9,491 bases of DNA from Anaerolineales bacterium UBA5069 (lineage in GTDB: Bacteria; Chloroflexota; Anaerolineae; Caldilineales; Caldilineaceae), in contig DIAV01000329.1 in NCBI GenBank assembly GCA_002415895.1, positions 2,452 through 11,942 on the forward strand, given 5' to 3'. The translations under genes were made by a program, and so were the position numbers. The notes beneath the pieces are model-generated. The model saw nothing but the letters and a program-made list of their open reading frames with translations, searched no databases and was not told where the DNA came from. Within the stretch, counting starts at the first letter, position 1, and the number at the start of each line of letters is the position of its first letter. Below are positions 1 to 6,453 of this stretch, piece after piece.

Positions 1-645
1 TCAACCAGAATCCTTGAGGGGGGCAAAGGTGCGCCGGTGCAGGGCGCAGGGGCCGTGGGCCGCAAGCGCCGCCAGATGCGCAGCCGTGCCGTAGCCCTTG
101 TGTGCGGCAAAGCCATACGCAGGGAAGTCCGCGTCGCATGCGCAGAGCAGCGCATCACGATGCACTTTGGCCAGAATGGAGGCCGCCGCCACGGAGACGA
201 TGGTGGCATCGGCCTTGATGAGGCTTTGCTGCGGCAGCGCAAGCATGGGCAGCCGCACCCAGTCGATGAGCAGGTAGTCGGGCTGCGCGCCTTGTGGGGC
301 GGATTGCGCAGCCATCTCCACGGCCAGCAGCATGGCCGTGCGCGTGGCCGGCGCAATGCCCACGGCGTCAATCTCGGCCGCGCTCACGACGCCCACGCCC
401 CAGGCCAGCGTCTGCGCCATAATTTCCAGGGCGAGCGCCGCGCGCCGTGCAGGCGCAAGCTGCTTGCTGTCGCGCACGGCCGCCCATATGCCTTCCAGCA
501 CGCAGAATGGGGGAATGATGGCGGCCCCCGCCACCACCGGCCCGGCCAGCGCGCCGCGCCCGGCTTCGTCCACGCCAACAACCGCGCGAAAGCCTTGCTG
601 CCAGAGCGTTTCTTCGTGGGCCAGCGTGGGTGTGCATTGCAGCAT
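1..645 (-). CDS. rnhB: Ribonuclease HII
   Basis: This 214-residue protein is a type 2 RNase H, which cuts the RNA strand of RNA-DNA hybrids and starts removal of single ribonucleotides from DNA in the cytoplasm. The family signature DEAGRG is at residues 26-31, supplying the first two metal-binding acids (D26, E27). DSK follows at 59-61, the third acid is D128 in LLIDW, and D146 in KAD precedes the conserved AAASILAKV segment (153-161) and HRD. The C-terminal GYGFAAHKGYGT and GPCALHRRTF motifs are typical. Length fits the family and the TGA stop lies at bases 1-3, so the gene is complete. The ATG at 645 has no clear Shine-Dalgarno sequence, but no better start is visible. It lies downstream of rplS, a common bacterial arrangement, although a palindromic terminator separates them. 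Identification is firm; the exact start is less so. Confidence 0.96.
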   Translation of the reverse strand: MLQCTPTLAHEETLWQQGFRAVVGVDEAGRGALAGPVVAGAAIIPPFCVLEGIWAAVRDSKQLAPARRAALALEIMAQTLAWGVGVVSAAEIDAVGIAPATRTAMLLAVEMAAQSAPQGAQPDYLLIDWVRLPMLALPQQSLIKADATIVSVAAASILAKVHRDALLCACDADFPAYGFAAHKGYGTAAHLAALAAHGPCALHRRTFAPLKDSG

Positions 646-697
646 ATGCAGAGTACGAGTGTGGAAGCGGAACGGTTTCTGCGCTGGAGAATGCAGA

Positions 698-725
698 AGG
701 ACGCCGGTGCGCGCACCGGCGTCCT
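698..725 (-). terminator. Palindromic hairpin after rplS, probable terminator
   Basis: A perfect 28-bp palindrome (each arm 14 bases, AGGACGCCGGTGCG and its complement) starts 35 bp beyond the rplS stop codon. On the minus strand the stem is followed by TTCTGCATT, which is only a weak U-tract. It could end rplS transcription or protect the 3' end of the mRNA. Such a long perfect GC-rich palindrome is unlikely by chance; whether it acts as an intrinsic terminator is inferred. Confidence 0.55.
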
Positions 726-760
726 GTCAATCCAATTGTCGTGATAAATCGCGCAGAAGC

Positions 761-1123
761 CTAGACCTGCAGGAAGCGCTTCTCGCGCAGGCGGGCTGCC
801 TTGCCCTGGCGCTGACGCATGTAGTAGAGCTGGGCGCGGCGCACCTTGGCGTTGCGCAGCACTTCCACCTTGTCAATCACCTTGGAATAGAGCGGGTAGG
901 TGCGTTCGACGCCCACGCCATGTGCGCCGGTGCGGCGCACGGTGTAGGTCGCGCCCGGGGTTGTGCCACCGCGCATGGCGATGATGACACCCTGGAAGAC
1001 CTGCACGCGCTCATTGCGTCCTTCGGTAATGCGCTGGTGCACGCGCACAGAGTCGCCCGTGCGCAGTTCCGGCAGATTGGGGTTCGCTTGCGGCTTCAGC
1101 GATTCCATCAATGCATTGGTCAT
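761..1123 (-). CDS. rplS: 50S ribosomal protein L19
   Basis: This 120-residue protein is ribosomal protein L19, a large-subunit protein located near the subunit interface. It shows the family hallmarks in order: PELRTGDSVRVHQRI near the N-terminus, then GRNERVQVFQGVIIAMRGG, TYTVRR, GVGVERTYPLYS and the basic end KVRRAQLYYMRQRQGKAARLREKR. The open frame continues upstream to 1288, but the extra residues are Cys-rich and unlike L19. The ATG at 1123 gives the normal family length and has AAGGA nine bases upstream, so I chose it; an in-frame ATG five codons later is less likely. It has its own promoter (1252-1280) and a leader of about 120 nt with a stem-loop. It sits between the GH32 gene and rnhB, facing the same way. 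Identification is essentially certain. Confidence 0.97.
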   Translation of the reverse strand: MTNALMESLKPQANPNLPELRTGDSVRVHQRITEGRNERVQVFQGVIIAMRGGTTPGATYTVRRTGAHGVGVERTYPLYSKVIDKVEVLRNAKVRRAQLYYMRQRQGKAARLREKRFLQV

Positions 1124-1202
1124 GTTCGGCCATCCTTCAACAATCGAACTGCACGCGGCGCAGTGCCGGTCTTCCATGCAGACGCAGTGGGCTAGGTACG
1201 CA

Positions 1203-1236
1203 GAGCACCGCATAAGCGACGATGCGTCTGCTGCTC
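1203..1236 (-). promoter_or_regulatory. Stem-loop in the rplS 5' leader
   Basis: In the predicted rplS leader, GAGCA pairs with TGCTC (outer stem) and CGCAT pairs with ATGCG (inner stem), with a small internal loop and an 8-nt apical loop. It lies just downstream of the predicted transcription start and about 80 nt ahead of the L19 start codon. It may be a control structure of the ribosomal-protein leader type, but no protein-binding motif is proven and short GC-rich stems can arise by chance. Confidence 0.35.
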
Positions 1237-1251
1237 GAGTACAACTAAAGC

Positions 1252-1280
1252 AGAATAGCATAGCCACGCCTGTGTTGCAA
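1252..1280 (-). promoter_or_regulatory. Predicted sigma70-type promoter of rplS
   Basis: Read on the minus strand, TTGCAA (1275-1280, -35) and TATTCT (1252-1257, -10) are separated by exactly 17 bp. The -10 is preceded by TGC, an extended -10 feature. Transcription would begin near 1245, leaving a leader of about 120 nt before the rplS ATG. The same -10 hexamer and spacing recur in the repressor promoter at 7584-7612. This would uncouple L19 synthesis from the sugar operon upstream. Confidence 0.55.
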
Positions 1281-1333
1281 ATTTGCATGGCCGCAACCGC
1301 AATGCGACGCGAGCCGCATCTGCGTACACCCGC

Positions 1334-2755
1334 CTACCAGATTGACGCCATGGGCCAGATGTCCATGTTGACAATGCGCGGCTGGCCGCTGCATTGCACA
1401 ATGCCCACATGTACGCTGTCGGCGCGTGTGGGGTAGGTGCGCGTCGTGAGCACAGTTGCACCCTCATCGGCAAAGACCTCAATGGTTGAGTGATCAACAA
1501 GGATGCGCAGCTTGACGCGGCCGCCTGCGCGCAGCGGGGCGGAGACCGGCGCGTGGTGCACAGCCTCATTGCCCACGTGCGTGCGCTCAATGTGCAGTTG
1601 CATCTCCGCACCGCCCACGTAGAGCAACGTACGCTCGGCCTGGTCCGGCGAGCATTGCAGGAGAATGCCAAAGCCACCATCGTTGCCCAGTTCGGCCTCA
1701 AGCTCAATATCAAGGGCAGCGCCGGCCGCACCGTCAAGCAGTTGGGGCAGCGCAGCCGGCTCGATGTTGGCAAAATGCTGCGGCGCCTGGCGCAGGGTGG
1801 CAACTTCGGCCGCCGGTGTCAGGCGCGGCGCGCCGTCGTCGCCAAGCCGAATTTCGATGGGGGCCGACATGCAGCCGCTCCATCTGGCGGCAATGGCGGC
1901 GTCCTGTGTGCGCTGCTCCTTGAGCCAGCCCCACATGATCGCGCGGCCATCGGCCAGCGTGGTCACCTGCGGTGCATAAAAGCTCTCGCCATAGACAAGC
2001 ACGCCGCATGTCTGCGATTTAAAGTGATTCCCGGCAATGCGCCCCACATGCCATGCAGGCTCCAGCATGTCACCCGCGGCGTTTTGGGGTGAAAAGAGCA
2101 ACAAAGAATTATCGCCAAAGTGCAGCAGGTTGGGGCATTCCCACATCGCGCCGCCCCAGGCATGCGCGCCGTCGTCGCGATCACCAGCCAGGAAGGGGCC
2201 CAGGTAATCCCACTGGCGCAGGTCGTTTGATCCGTAGAGCAGGATCAGCCCCCCGGCCTCTACACGCGTGCCAATGATCATGCGCCACGCCGCGCCTTCC
2301 CGCCAGACGAAGGGATCGCGGAAATCGCCCCCATTTTGCTGTGCAATGGGCTCCGGCGCGCTTGCGATCACGGGGTTATTGGCATCCTTCTGCCAAGTCA
2401 GCAGCCCGTCGTGGCTCACTGCGCGGTTGACGACCTGGGGGGAGACGCCGGTGTAGATGAGTGTTGGCACGCCACCGTCATTGACGGCAGAGCCTGTAAA
2501 ACAACCGCCACCATCGTGTTCATCCGCTGCCGGCGTGAGCGCAAGCGGCAGATCGCGCCAGTGAACCAAATCACTGCTCACCGCGTGCCCCCAGTGGATG
2601 CGCTCATGCCAAGCGCCCAGCGGGTTGTATTGATAAAACATGTGCATCTCCCCCTGCCACTGAATGAGGCCATTGGGATCATTCAGCCAGTTGGCCGGAG
2701 GCAGAAAGTGAAAGGCAGGGCGATGCAAATCATCGCGAAGTTCGGCGCGATTCAT
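1334..2755 (-). CDS. Glycoside hydrolase family 32 beta-fructosidase (sucrose/fructan hydrolase)
   Basis: This 473-residue enzyme hydrolyses beta-fructosides such as sucrose, sucrose 6-phosphate or short fructans, releasing fructose. All three GH32 catalytic motifs are intact: WLNDPNG at residues 23-29 (nucleophile D26), FRDP at 145-148 (D147) and WECP at 205-208 (acid/base E206). MWGWLKEQR near 274-282 closes the five-bladed propeller. The C-terminal beta-sandwich carries DHSTIEVFADEG (421-432). There is no signal peptide, so it acts in the cytoplasm on imported sugar. The frame is open ten codons further, to a TTG at 2785, but that would overlap the permease gene. The ATG at 2755 lies 4 bp after the permease stop and has AAGGGA upstream. 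It is the last gene of the transporter operon. Because ABC import does not phosphorylate sugar, free sucrose or fructooligosaccharide is a likelier substrate than sucrose 6-phosphate; this is inference. Confidence 0.94.
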   Translation of the reverse strand: MNRAELRDDLHRPAFHFLPPANWLNDPNGLIQWQGEMHMFYQYNPLGAWHERIHWGHAVSSDLVHWRDLPLALTPAADEHDGGGCFTGSAVNDGGVPTLIYTGVSPQVVNRAVSHDGLLTWQKDANNPVIASAPEPIAQQNGGDFRDPFVWREGAAWRMIIGTRVEAGGLILLYGSNDLRQWDYLGPFLAGDRDDGAHAWGGAMWECPNLLHFGDNSLLLFSPQNAAGDMLEPAWHVGRIAGNHFKSQTCGVLVYGESFYAPQVTTLADGRAIMWGWLKEQRTQDAAIAARWSGCMSAPIEIRLGDDGAPRLTPAAEVATLRQAPQHFANIEPAALPQLLDGAAGAALDIELEAELGNDGGFGILLQCSPDQAERTLLYVGGAEMQLHIERTHVGNEAVHHAPVSAPLRAGGRVKLRILVDHSTIEVFADEGATVLTTRTYPTRADSVHVGIVQCSGQPRIVNMDIWPMASIW

Positions 2756-2759
2756 AAAC

Positions 2760-3689
2760 TTATCCCTTGATGCCGCTGCTTGCAATGCTCTTGACGAACG
2801 CGCCTTGGAAGAAGAGGAAGAGTAAAAGCACCGGTATGGTAATCAGGGTGGCGTAGGCCATCACCTCACCCCATTCAGTGTCCTGCTGGAAGAAGTACTG
2901 CATGCCCACCATCACCGGGCGCAATTGCTCGCTTTGGATGACCATGGTGGGCCACAGGAAGGCGTTCCACGTGCCCAGGAAGGTGAGGATTGTCACTGTG
3001 GCGAATACCGGCCCCGACATGGGCACAATAATCTTGCGGTAAATCTGGAAGCGGCTGGCCCCATCCACCAACGCTGCTTCATCCAGTTCCCTGGGGATGT
3101 CGCGGAAGAACTGGTAGAAGAGGAAAATCGAGAATGCGCTGGTAATGAATGGGATAATTTGTACATGATAAGTGTTGAGCCAGCCAATCTTGAAACCCTC
3201 ACTCAGGCTGAAGAAGGGCAGCCTGCTTACAAGCAGCAGCAGGGGCATGATCACCGTTTCACCGGGAATAATCAACGTGGCAACGATCACCGAGAGCAGC
3301 AGTGCCTGCCCGCGCCACTTGAGGCGCGCCAGCGCATAGGCCACCATGCTGTTGACGATGAGCGACAGAATAATTGTGATGGCCGAGATCAGCAGCGAGT
3401 TGAAAAGGAAGCGGGGAAAGCTGCTGCGCGTGAAGACGGCCTGATAGTTGACCAGCGAGAGATCGCCCACGGGGGCAAAGGCGCGCAACGAGCGCAGGTC
3501 CGAAAAGATCAGGTCATTGGGTTTGAAGGACGACATGACCATGAAAAGCAGCGGAAAGATGAAGAATGCCGCCAGCAGCAGGTTGACGCCATACTGCGCC
3601 AGCAGCGAGCCGAAATTGTGCGGCAGCAACGACCGGCGGGATGTTGCAGGCTGAATGGTGTGCTGGAGTGTGCTTTGCTGATTTGCCAT
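2760..3689 (-). CDS. Sugar ABC transporter permease, MalG type
   Basis: This 309-residue inner-membrane protein is the second permease of a carbohydrate uptake (CUT1) ABC transporter. A hydrophilic N-terminus of about 30 residues is followed by six hydrophobic segments, starting near residues 34-53. The cytoplasmic EAA loop that docks the ATPase is at about 203-226, with E204-A-A, D209-G210 and P223. The MSSFKP motif after the first helix and the ending FVKSIASSGIKG are typical of MalG-like proteins. The ATG lies 5 bp after the stop of the first permease, with CCTCCT complement AGGAGG at 3700-3705 inside the upstream gene, so the two are probably translationally coupled. It should pair with the 369-residue permease. 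The substrate is inferred from the neighbouring GH32 gene to be sucrose or a fructooligosaccharide. Family is certain, substrate is not. Confidence 0.93.
   Translation of the reverse strand: MANQQSTLQHTIQPATSRRSLLPHNFGSLLAQYGVNLLLAAFFIFPLLFMVMSSFKPNDLIFSDLRSLRAFAPVGDLSLVNYQAVFTRSSFPRFLFNSLLISAITIILSLIVNSMVAYALARLKWRGQALLLSVIVATLIIPGETVIMPLLLLVSRLPFFSLSEGFKIGWLNTYHVQIIPFITSAFSIFLFYQFFRDIPRELDEAALVDGASRFQIYRKIIVPMSGPVFATVTILTFLGTWNAFLWPTMVIQSEQLRPVMVGMQYFFQQDTEWGEVMAYATLITIPVLLLFLFFQGAFVKSIASSGIKG
2763..2768 (-). promoter_or_regulatory. Ribosome binding site fixing the GH32 start
   Basis: AAGGGA on the minus strand ends 7 nt before the ATG at 2755 and overlaps the last codons and stop of the upstream permease gene. 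It supports the ATG over the in-frame TTG at 2785 and points to translational coupling. Confidence 0.55.
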
Positions 3690-3694
3690 GGCTC

Positions 3695-4804
3695 TCAGGC
3701 CTCCTGGTCTCTCAGAATGCGGCGCTGCAACAGGGAAATGCCCAAAATGAAGAGGAAGAACAGAACACCAATCGCGGCCGCGGCTGCAATGTCCTGCTCG
3801 CGAAAGCCCTTGCGCACCATCTCAAAGACAACTGTGGTGGTGGAATCGTTGGGGCCGCCGTTGGTCATGACGTAGACCTGTGTGAAGAGCTGGAAGGCCG
3901 CAATGGTAATTGTGATAATGATGAAAACTGTGACATTGCGCAGCCCGGGCAGCGTAATGAAGCGGAACTTCTGCCAGCCATTGGCCCCATCAATCCCCGC
4001 CGCCTCATAGAGCTGTTCGGGGATGCCTTGCAAGCCCGCCAGAAAGAGCACCATCTGCATGCCAACGCCCTGCCATACCGACATGATGATAATCGCGGGC
4101 ATGGCCGTGGTTGGGTTGCCAAGCCAGTTCACATTGGGCAGGCCAAAGACCTGAAGAAACTGGTTGACCAGACCATTGTCCTTGTCGTAGAGGAAGGTCC
4201 ACACAATCGAGATCACCACCATGGAGGTGACAACCGGGCTGAAGTAGATGGTGCGGAAGATGTTGCGCCCGGCCAGTTTCTGGTTGACGAGCACGGCCAG
4301 CAGCAACCCCAGCCCCATTTGCAGCGGAATCACCAGGATGGCAAAGAGCAGCACGTTGATGACCGAGCGCAGAAAGGTGGGGTCCGCAGCGAGGATATAG
4401 TAGCGGGTGTTGCCCACATCCACGCTGAACCATTCGCGCAGCCCCTCGTATTGCGGGTATTCCTCGGTGTTGCGTGTGTAGTCGCGCGAACGCGGGAATA
4501 CTGAGTTGCCTTCGTCGTCAACGGCGGGCTGGCCGGTGGCGGCATCCACCTCTTGCTGCACGGGCAGAACGCTCATGCGGACAAGGCGGCTGTAGTTGCG
4601 CAAGCCCACGAACTCGGTGGGGTTGGCCGTAATCAGCCGCTGATTGGTGAAGCTGAAGCCAATGCCGGCGAAAAACGGCCCGATCAAAAAGAGCAGCATC
4701 AGCACAATTGCAGGCCCGGCCATGAGAATGGCCGGCACAAAATCACGCGTGGGGCCGCGCGGTGCGTTGTCAAGCGCGCGGGTGCTCTGGGTTGCCTTGG
4801 CCAT
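3695..4804 (-). CDS. Sugar ABC transporter permease, MalF type, with an extra extracytoplasmic segment
   Basis: This 369-residue inner-membrane protein is the first permease of the CUT1 sugar importer. The first helix is near residues 25-50; later helices run from about 147 to the end. The ATPase-docking EAA loop is at 263-288 (E267-A-A, G276, P286-G287). Most single permeases of this type have about 290-310 residues. The extra length here lies between FVGLRNY (65-71) and the second helix. That stretch, roughly 78-140, is polar, acidic and rich in Gly, Asp and Tyr, and should face outside the membrane. The position differs from the large P2 loop of E. coli MalF, which follows its third helix. 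Start: ATG at 4804 with AAGGAG at 4813-4818. It follows the binding-protein gene after 115 bp containing a strong hairpin and precedes the MalG-type gene by 5 bp. Confidence 0.93.
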   Translation of the reverse strand: MAKATQSTRALDNAPRGPTRDFVPAILMAGPAIVLMLLFLIGPFFAGIGFSFTNQRLITANPTEFVGLRNYSRLVRMSVLPVQQEVDAATGQPAVDDEGNSVFPRSRDYTRNTEEYPQYEGLREWFSVDVGNTRYYILAADPTFLRSVINVLLFAILVIPLQMGLGLLLAVLVNQKLAGRNIFRTIYFSPVVTSMVVISIVWTFLYDKDNGLVNQFLQVFGLPNVNWLGNPTTAMPAIIIMSVWQGVGMQMVLFLAGLQGIPEQLYEAAGIDGANGWQKFRFITLPGLRNVTVFIIITITIAAFQLFTQVYVMTNGGPNDSTTTVVFEMVRKGFREQDIAAAAAIGVLFFLFILGISLLQRRILRDQEA

Positions 4805-4831
4805 TGTGTACTCTCCTTGCGCTGTCCGGTG

Positions 4832-4869
4832 GGTGACGCAGGGACGTGAAGGAACGTCCCTGCGTCACC
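4832..4869 (-). repeat. 16-bp perfect inverted repeat between binding-protein and permease genes
   Basis: GGTGACGCAGGGACGT at 4832-4847 is exactly complementary to 4854-4869, with a 6-nt loop GAAGGA. It lies in the 115-bp gap between the binding-protein stop (4920) and the permease start (4804). No T-run follows on the minus strand, so it does not look like a classical terminator. It more likely stabilises the 3' end of the binding-protein mRNA or partly attenuates the permeases, giving more binding protein than permease. It could also be a copy of a dispersed extragenic palindrome. Structure is seen; role is inferred. Confidence 0.7.
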
Positions 4870-4919
4870 GGCCTGGAGGCAATTGCTAATGCAAGCGTTA
4901 CGTGGTGATGAACAACCCT

Positions 4920-6314
4920 CTAGAAGCCGTAGCCGTTGTTGTCTTCGATGTCCTGGTTGATGGCATCCACGGCATCATCGAGCGTGTCCTGCACGTTGGC
5001 GCCGTCACGAATCTTGAGGCCAGCCTGCTCAAACTCGCTGGAGAGGCGCAGGTAGCCGGGTGTCGGCGGGCGCAGCAGGGCGAACTTGTCGGCCATGTCA
5101 AAGAAGATACGGTACGGGCCGCCCTCGGCGTACTTTTCGGTGAGCGCTGCGCCGGCGGCTGTTGTCGGCACAAGGCCCGTGGTCTCGGACATGAGCGCCA
5201 CACTCTCGGGGCTCATGACATGCTGGATGAAGCCCCAGGCGCCGTCGAAATCCTGGCAAGCGGAGCTGACGCCCCACTGCCACGAGGCCGCACCAATCTT
5301 GGGGCCGCTGCCAAAGTTCACAGCCGGCAGGAAGAGCGCATCGTCACCAAAGGCCTTGACGATGTCATTGGCCGACCAACTGCCTGTGTACCAAATGGCC
5401 GAACGCCCCTGCAGGAAGGCCTGGTCATCGGGCGGCGCAGGATTGGCATACCCTTCGGCAAAGAGGCTCTGGAACCACTCGCCCCACGCTACGGCTTCGG
5501 GGCCATTGAGGACGCCCTCGGCTGTGAGGAACGACGCGCGGTCGACCAGGTCGCCGCCAAAGCTCTGCAGCATGGGCGAGTACGCATAGGACCACCATTC
5601 ACCCGTCCACTGCGAGTTCACGTCGATGGGGTACTCAAAGTCGCCCGAATCCTTGAGCGTCTTGAGGATGCCGTTAAACTCATCCAGCGTCCACGGCTCG
5701 TCCATGGTGGGAATGCGAATGCCGTACTTGTCCAGGTCCGACTTGCGGGCAAAGTTGACAAGGCTCACATCAAACTGACCCAGGGAGTAGACCTTATCCA
5801 TGTAAAGGCCAACGCCACCGGTGGTAATGCCGGCCAGCATCTCGGGCGTTACGGGCAATTCCTGCACATAGCCGGACCACGCGAAGTTGGGTACGGTGGG
5901 CTGGTCGAGGTCCAGAATGCAGGGCAGGCTACCGGCCACAGAAGCCGCTGCGACAGAGTCGTTGTAGGAAGCCTGGGGGAAAGCCTCGATGATAACCTGA
6001 TAGGTCTCCTGGGCGGCATTGTACTCGTCAACCATCTGCTGGATGACGTTCATTTCATTCTCGTTGCCCGCGGAGTGGGTCCACAGGTTGAGGGCGGTGC
6101 GGCCGGGGGCCAGTGTGGCCGGCGGCGGCGCCTCTGTGGCAGTAGGCTCGGCCGGGGCTGCTTCTGCGGGTGCGGCCGCATCGGCCGCCGGCGCTTCAGC
6201 GGCTGTGTCGGCAGGGGCAGCTGTGTCGGCAGGGGCGGAGCCGCCGCCACATGCGGCCAGTATGATTGAGACTATAAGCAGGACGGTCAATAACAGACTA
6301 CGGTGCTGCTTCAT
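4920..6314 (-). CDS. Sugar-binding lipoprotein of the ABC transporter
   Basis: This 464-residue extracellular solute-binding protein (family 1, UgpB/MalE-like) would capture the sugar and deliver it to the two permeases. The signal peptide MKQHRS plus a hydrophobic core ends in the lipobox LAAC with C22 as the lipidated residue. Residues 23-70 form an Ala/Pro/Thr-rich tether that includes two copies of PADTAA (28-39). The binding domain starts at TALNLWTH (73-80). It includes DLDQPTVPNFAWSGYVQEL (135-153) and an aromatic-rich stretch, QWTGEWWSYAY, likely to stack on sugar. The ATG at 6314 has AAGGAG at 6321-6326, and a LacI-type operator lies 35 bp upstream at 6349-6366. It is the first gene of the operon with two permeases and a GH32 enzyme, which suggests sucrose or fructooligosaccharide as ligand. 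Family is certain; ligand is inferred. Confidence 0.94.
   Translation of the reverse strand: MKQHRSLLLTVLLIVSIILAACGGGSAPADTAAPADTAAEAPAADAAAPAEAAPAEPTATEAPPPATLAPGRTALNLWTHSAGNENEMNVIQQMVDEYNAAQETYQVIIEAFPQASYNDSVAAASVAGSLPCILDLDQPTVPNFAWSGYVQELPVTPEMLAGITTGGVGLYMDKVYSLGQFDVSLVNFARKSDLDKYGIRIPTMDEPWTLDEFNGILKTLKDSGDFEYPIDVNSQWTGEWWSYAYSPMLQSFGGDLVDRASFLTAEGVLNGPEAVAWGEWFQSLFAEGYANPAPPDDQAFLQGRSAIWYTGSWSANDIVKAFGDDALFLPAVNFGSGPKIGAASWQWGVSSACQDFDGAWGFIQHVMSPESVALMSETTGLVPTTAAGAALTEKYAEGGPYRIFFDMADKFALLRPPTPGYLRLSSEFEQAGLKIRDGANVQDTLDDAVDAINQDIEDNNGYGF
6198..6233 (-). repeat. Two 18-bp repeats coding PADTAA in the lipoprotein tether
   Basis: Two nearly identical 18-bp units encode PADTAA-PADTAA just behind the lipobox. 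A 13-base string (gcggctgtgtcgg on the plus strand at 6199-6211) overlaps them and recurs in the cyclophilin repeat array at 8916-8928. This is a short low-complexity expansion in a flexible linker. Confidence 0.6.
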
Positions 6315-6348
6315 GACAATCTCCTTGCGAACGGATGGGTGGAGAATG

Positions 6349-6366
6349 AACTAACACGATTTAGTT
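6349..6366. promoter_or_regulatory. Predicted LacI-type operator upstream of the sugar operon
   Basis: AACTAA (6349-6354) and TTAGTT (6361-6366) form an inverted repeat around CACGAT, with a central CG as is usual for LacI-family sites. Read on the minus strand, its core CTAAATCGTGTTAG matches the two sites in front of the repressor gene (CTnnnnCGTGTTA[G/C]). It lies 35 bp before the binding-protein start codon, where a bound repressor could block transcription. I could not identify a convincing -35/-10 pair in 6367-6453. Confidence 0.65.
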
Positions 6367-6453
6367 ACCATCACAAAGACGCTCTTGTTTGATTCTCTCC
6401 TCTCCTAATGCTCAACAAGGGGGACGCTACTGCATGGCGGCCAACAAAGGTGC

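Noticed and set aside
332..1195. Plus-strand open frame across rnhB and rplS
   Set aside because: It runs antisense to two firmly identified genes, is Ala/Arg/His-rich and has no family resemblance.
1124..1288. N-terminal extension of the L19 frame up to 1288
   Set aside because: The 55 extra residues are Cys-rich and unlike L19, and the extension would cover the predicted promoter. The ATG at 1123 has a ribosome binding site.
1302..1319. ATGCG/CGCAT stem after the GH32 stop as a terminator
   Set aside because: The stem has only 5 bp and no T-run follows.
2925..4504. Overlapping plus-strand open frames opposite the two permease genes
   Set aside because: They are antisense to clear membrane-protein genes and show no conserved motif.
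4888..4901. Imperfect palindrome TAATGCAAGCGTTA resembling a cre/LacI-family site
   Set aside because: It lies just after the binding-protein stop, inside the operon, differs from the other three operators, and a single 5-of-6 match is compatible with chance.
4902..6269. Long plus-strand open frame (455 codons) opposite the binding-protein gene
   Set aside because: It mirrors the real gene, has low-complexity Gly/Arg/Val composition and no recognisable domain. Long antisense frames are expected in GC-rich coding DNA.
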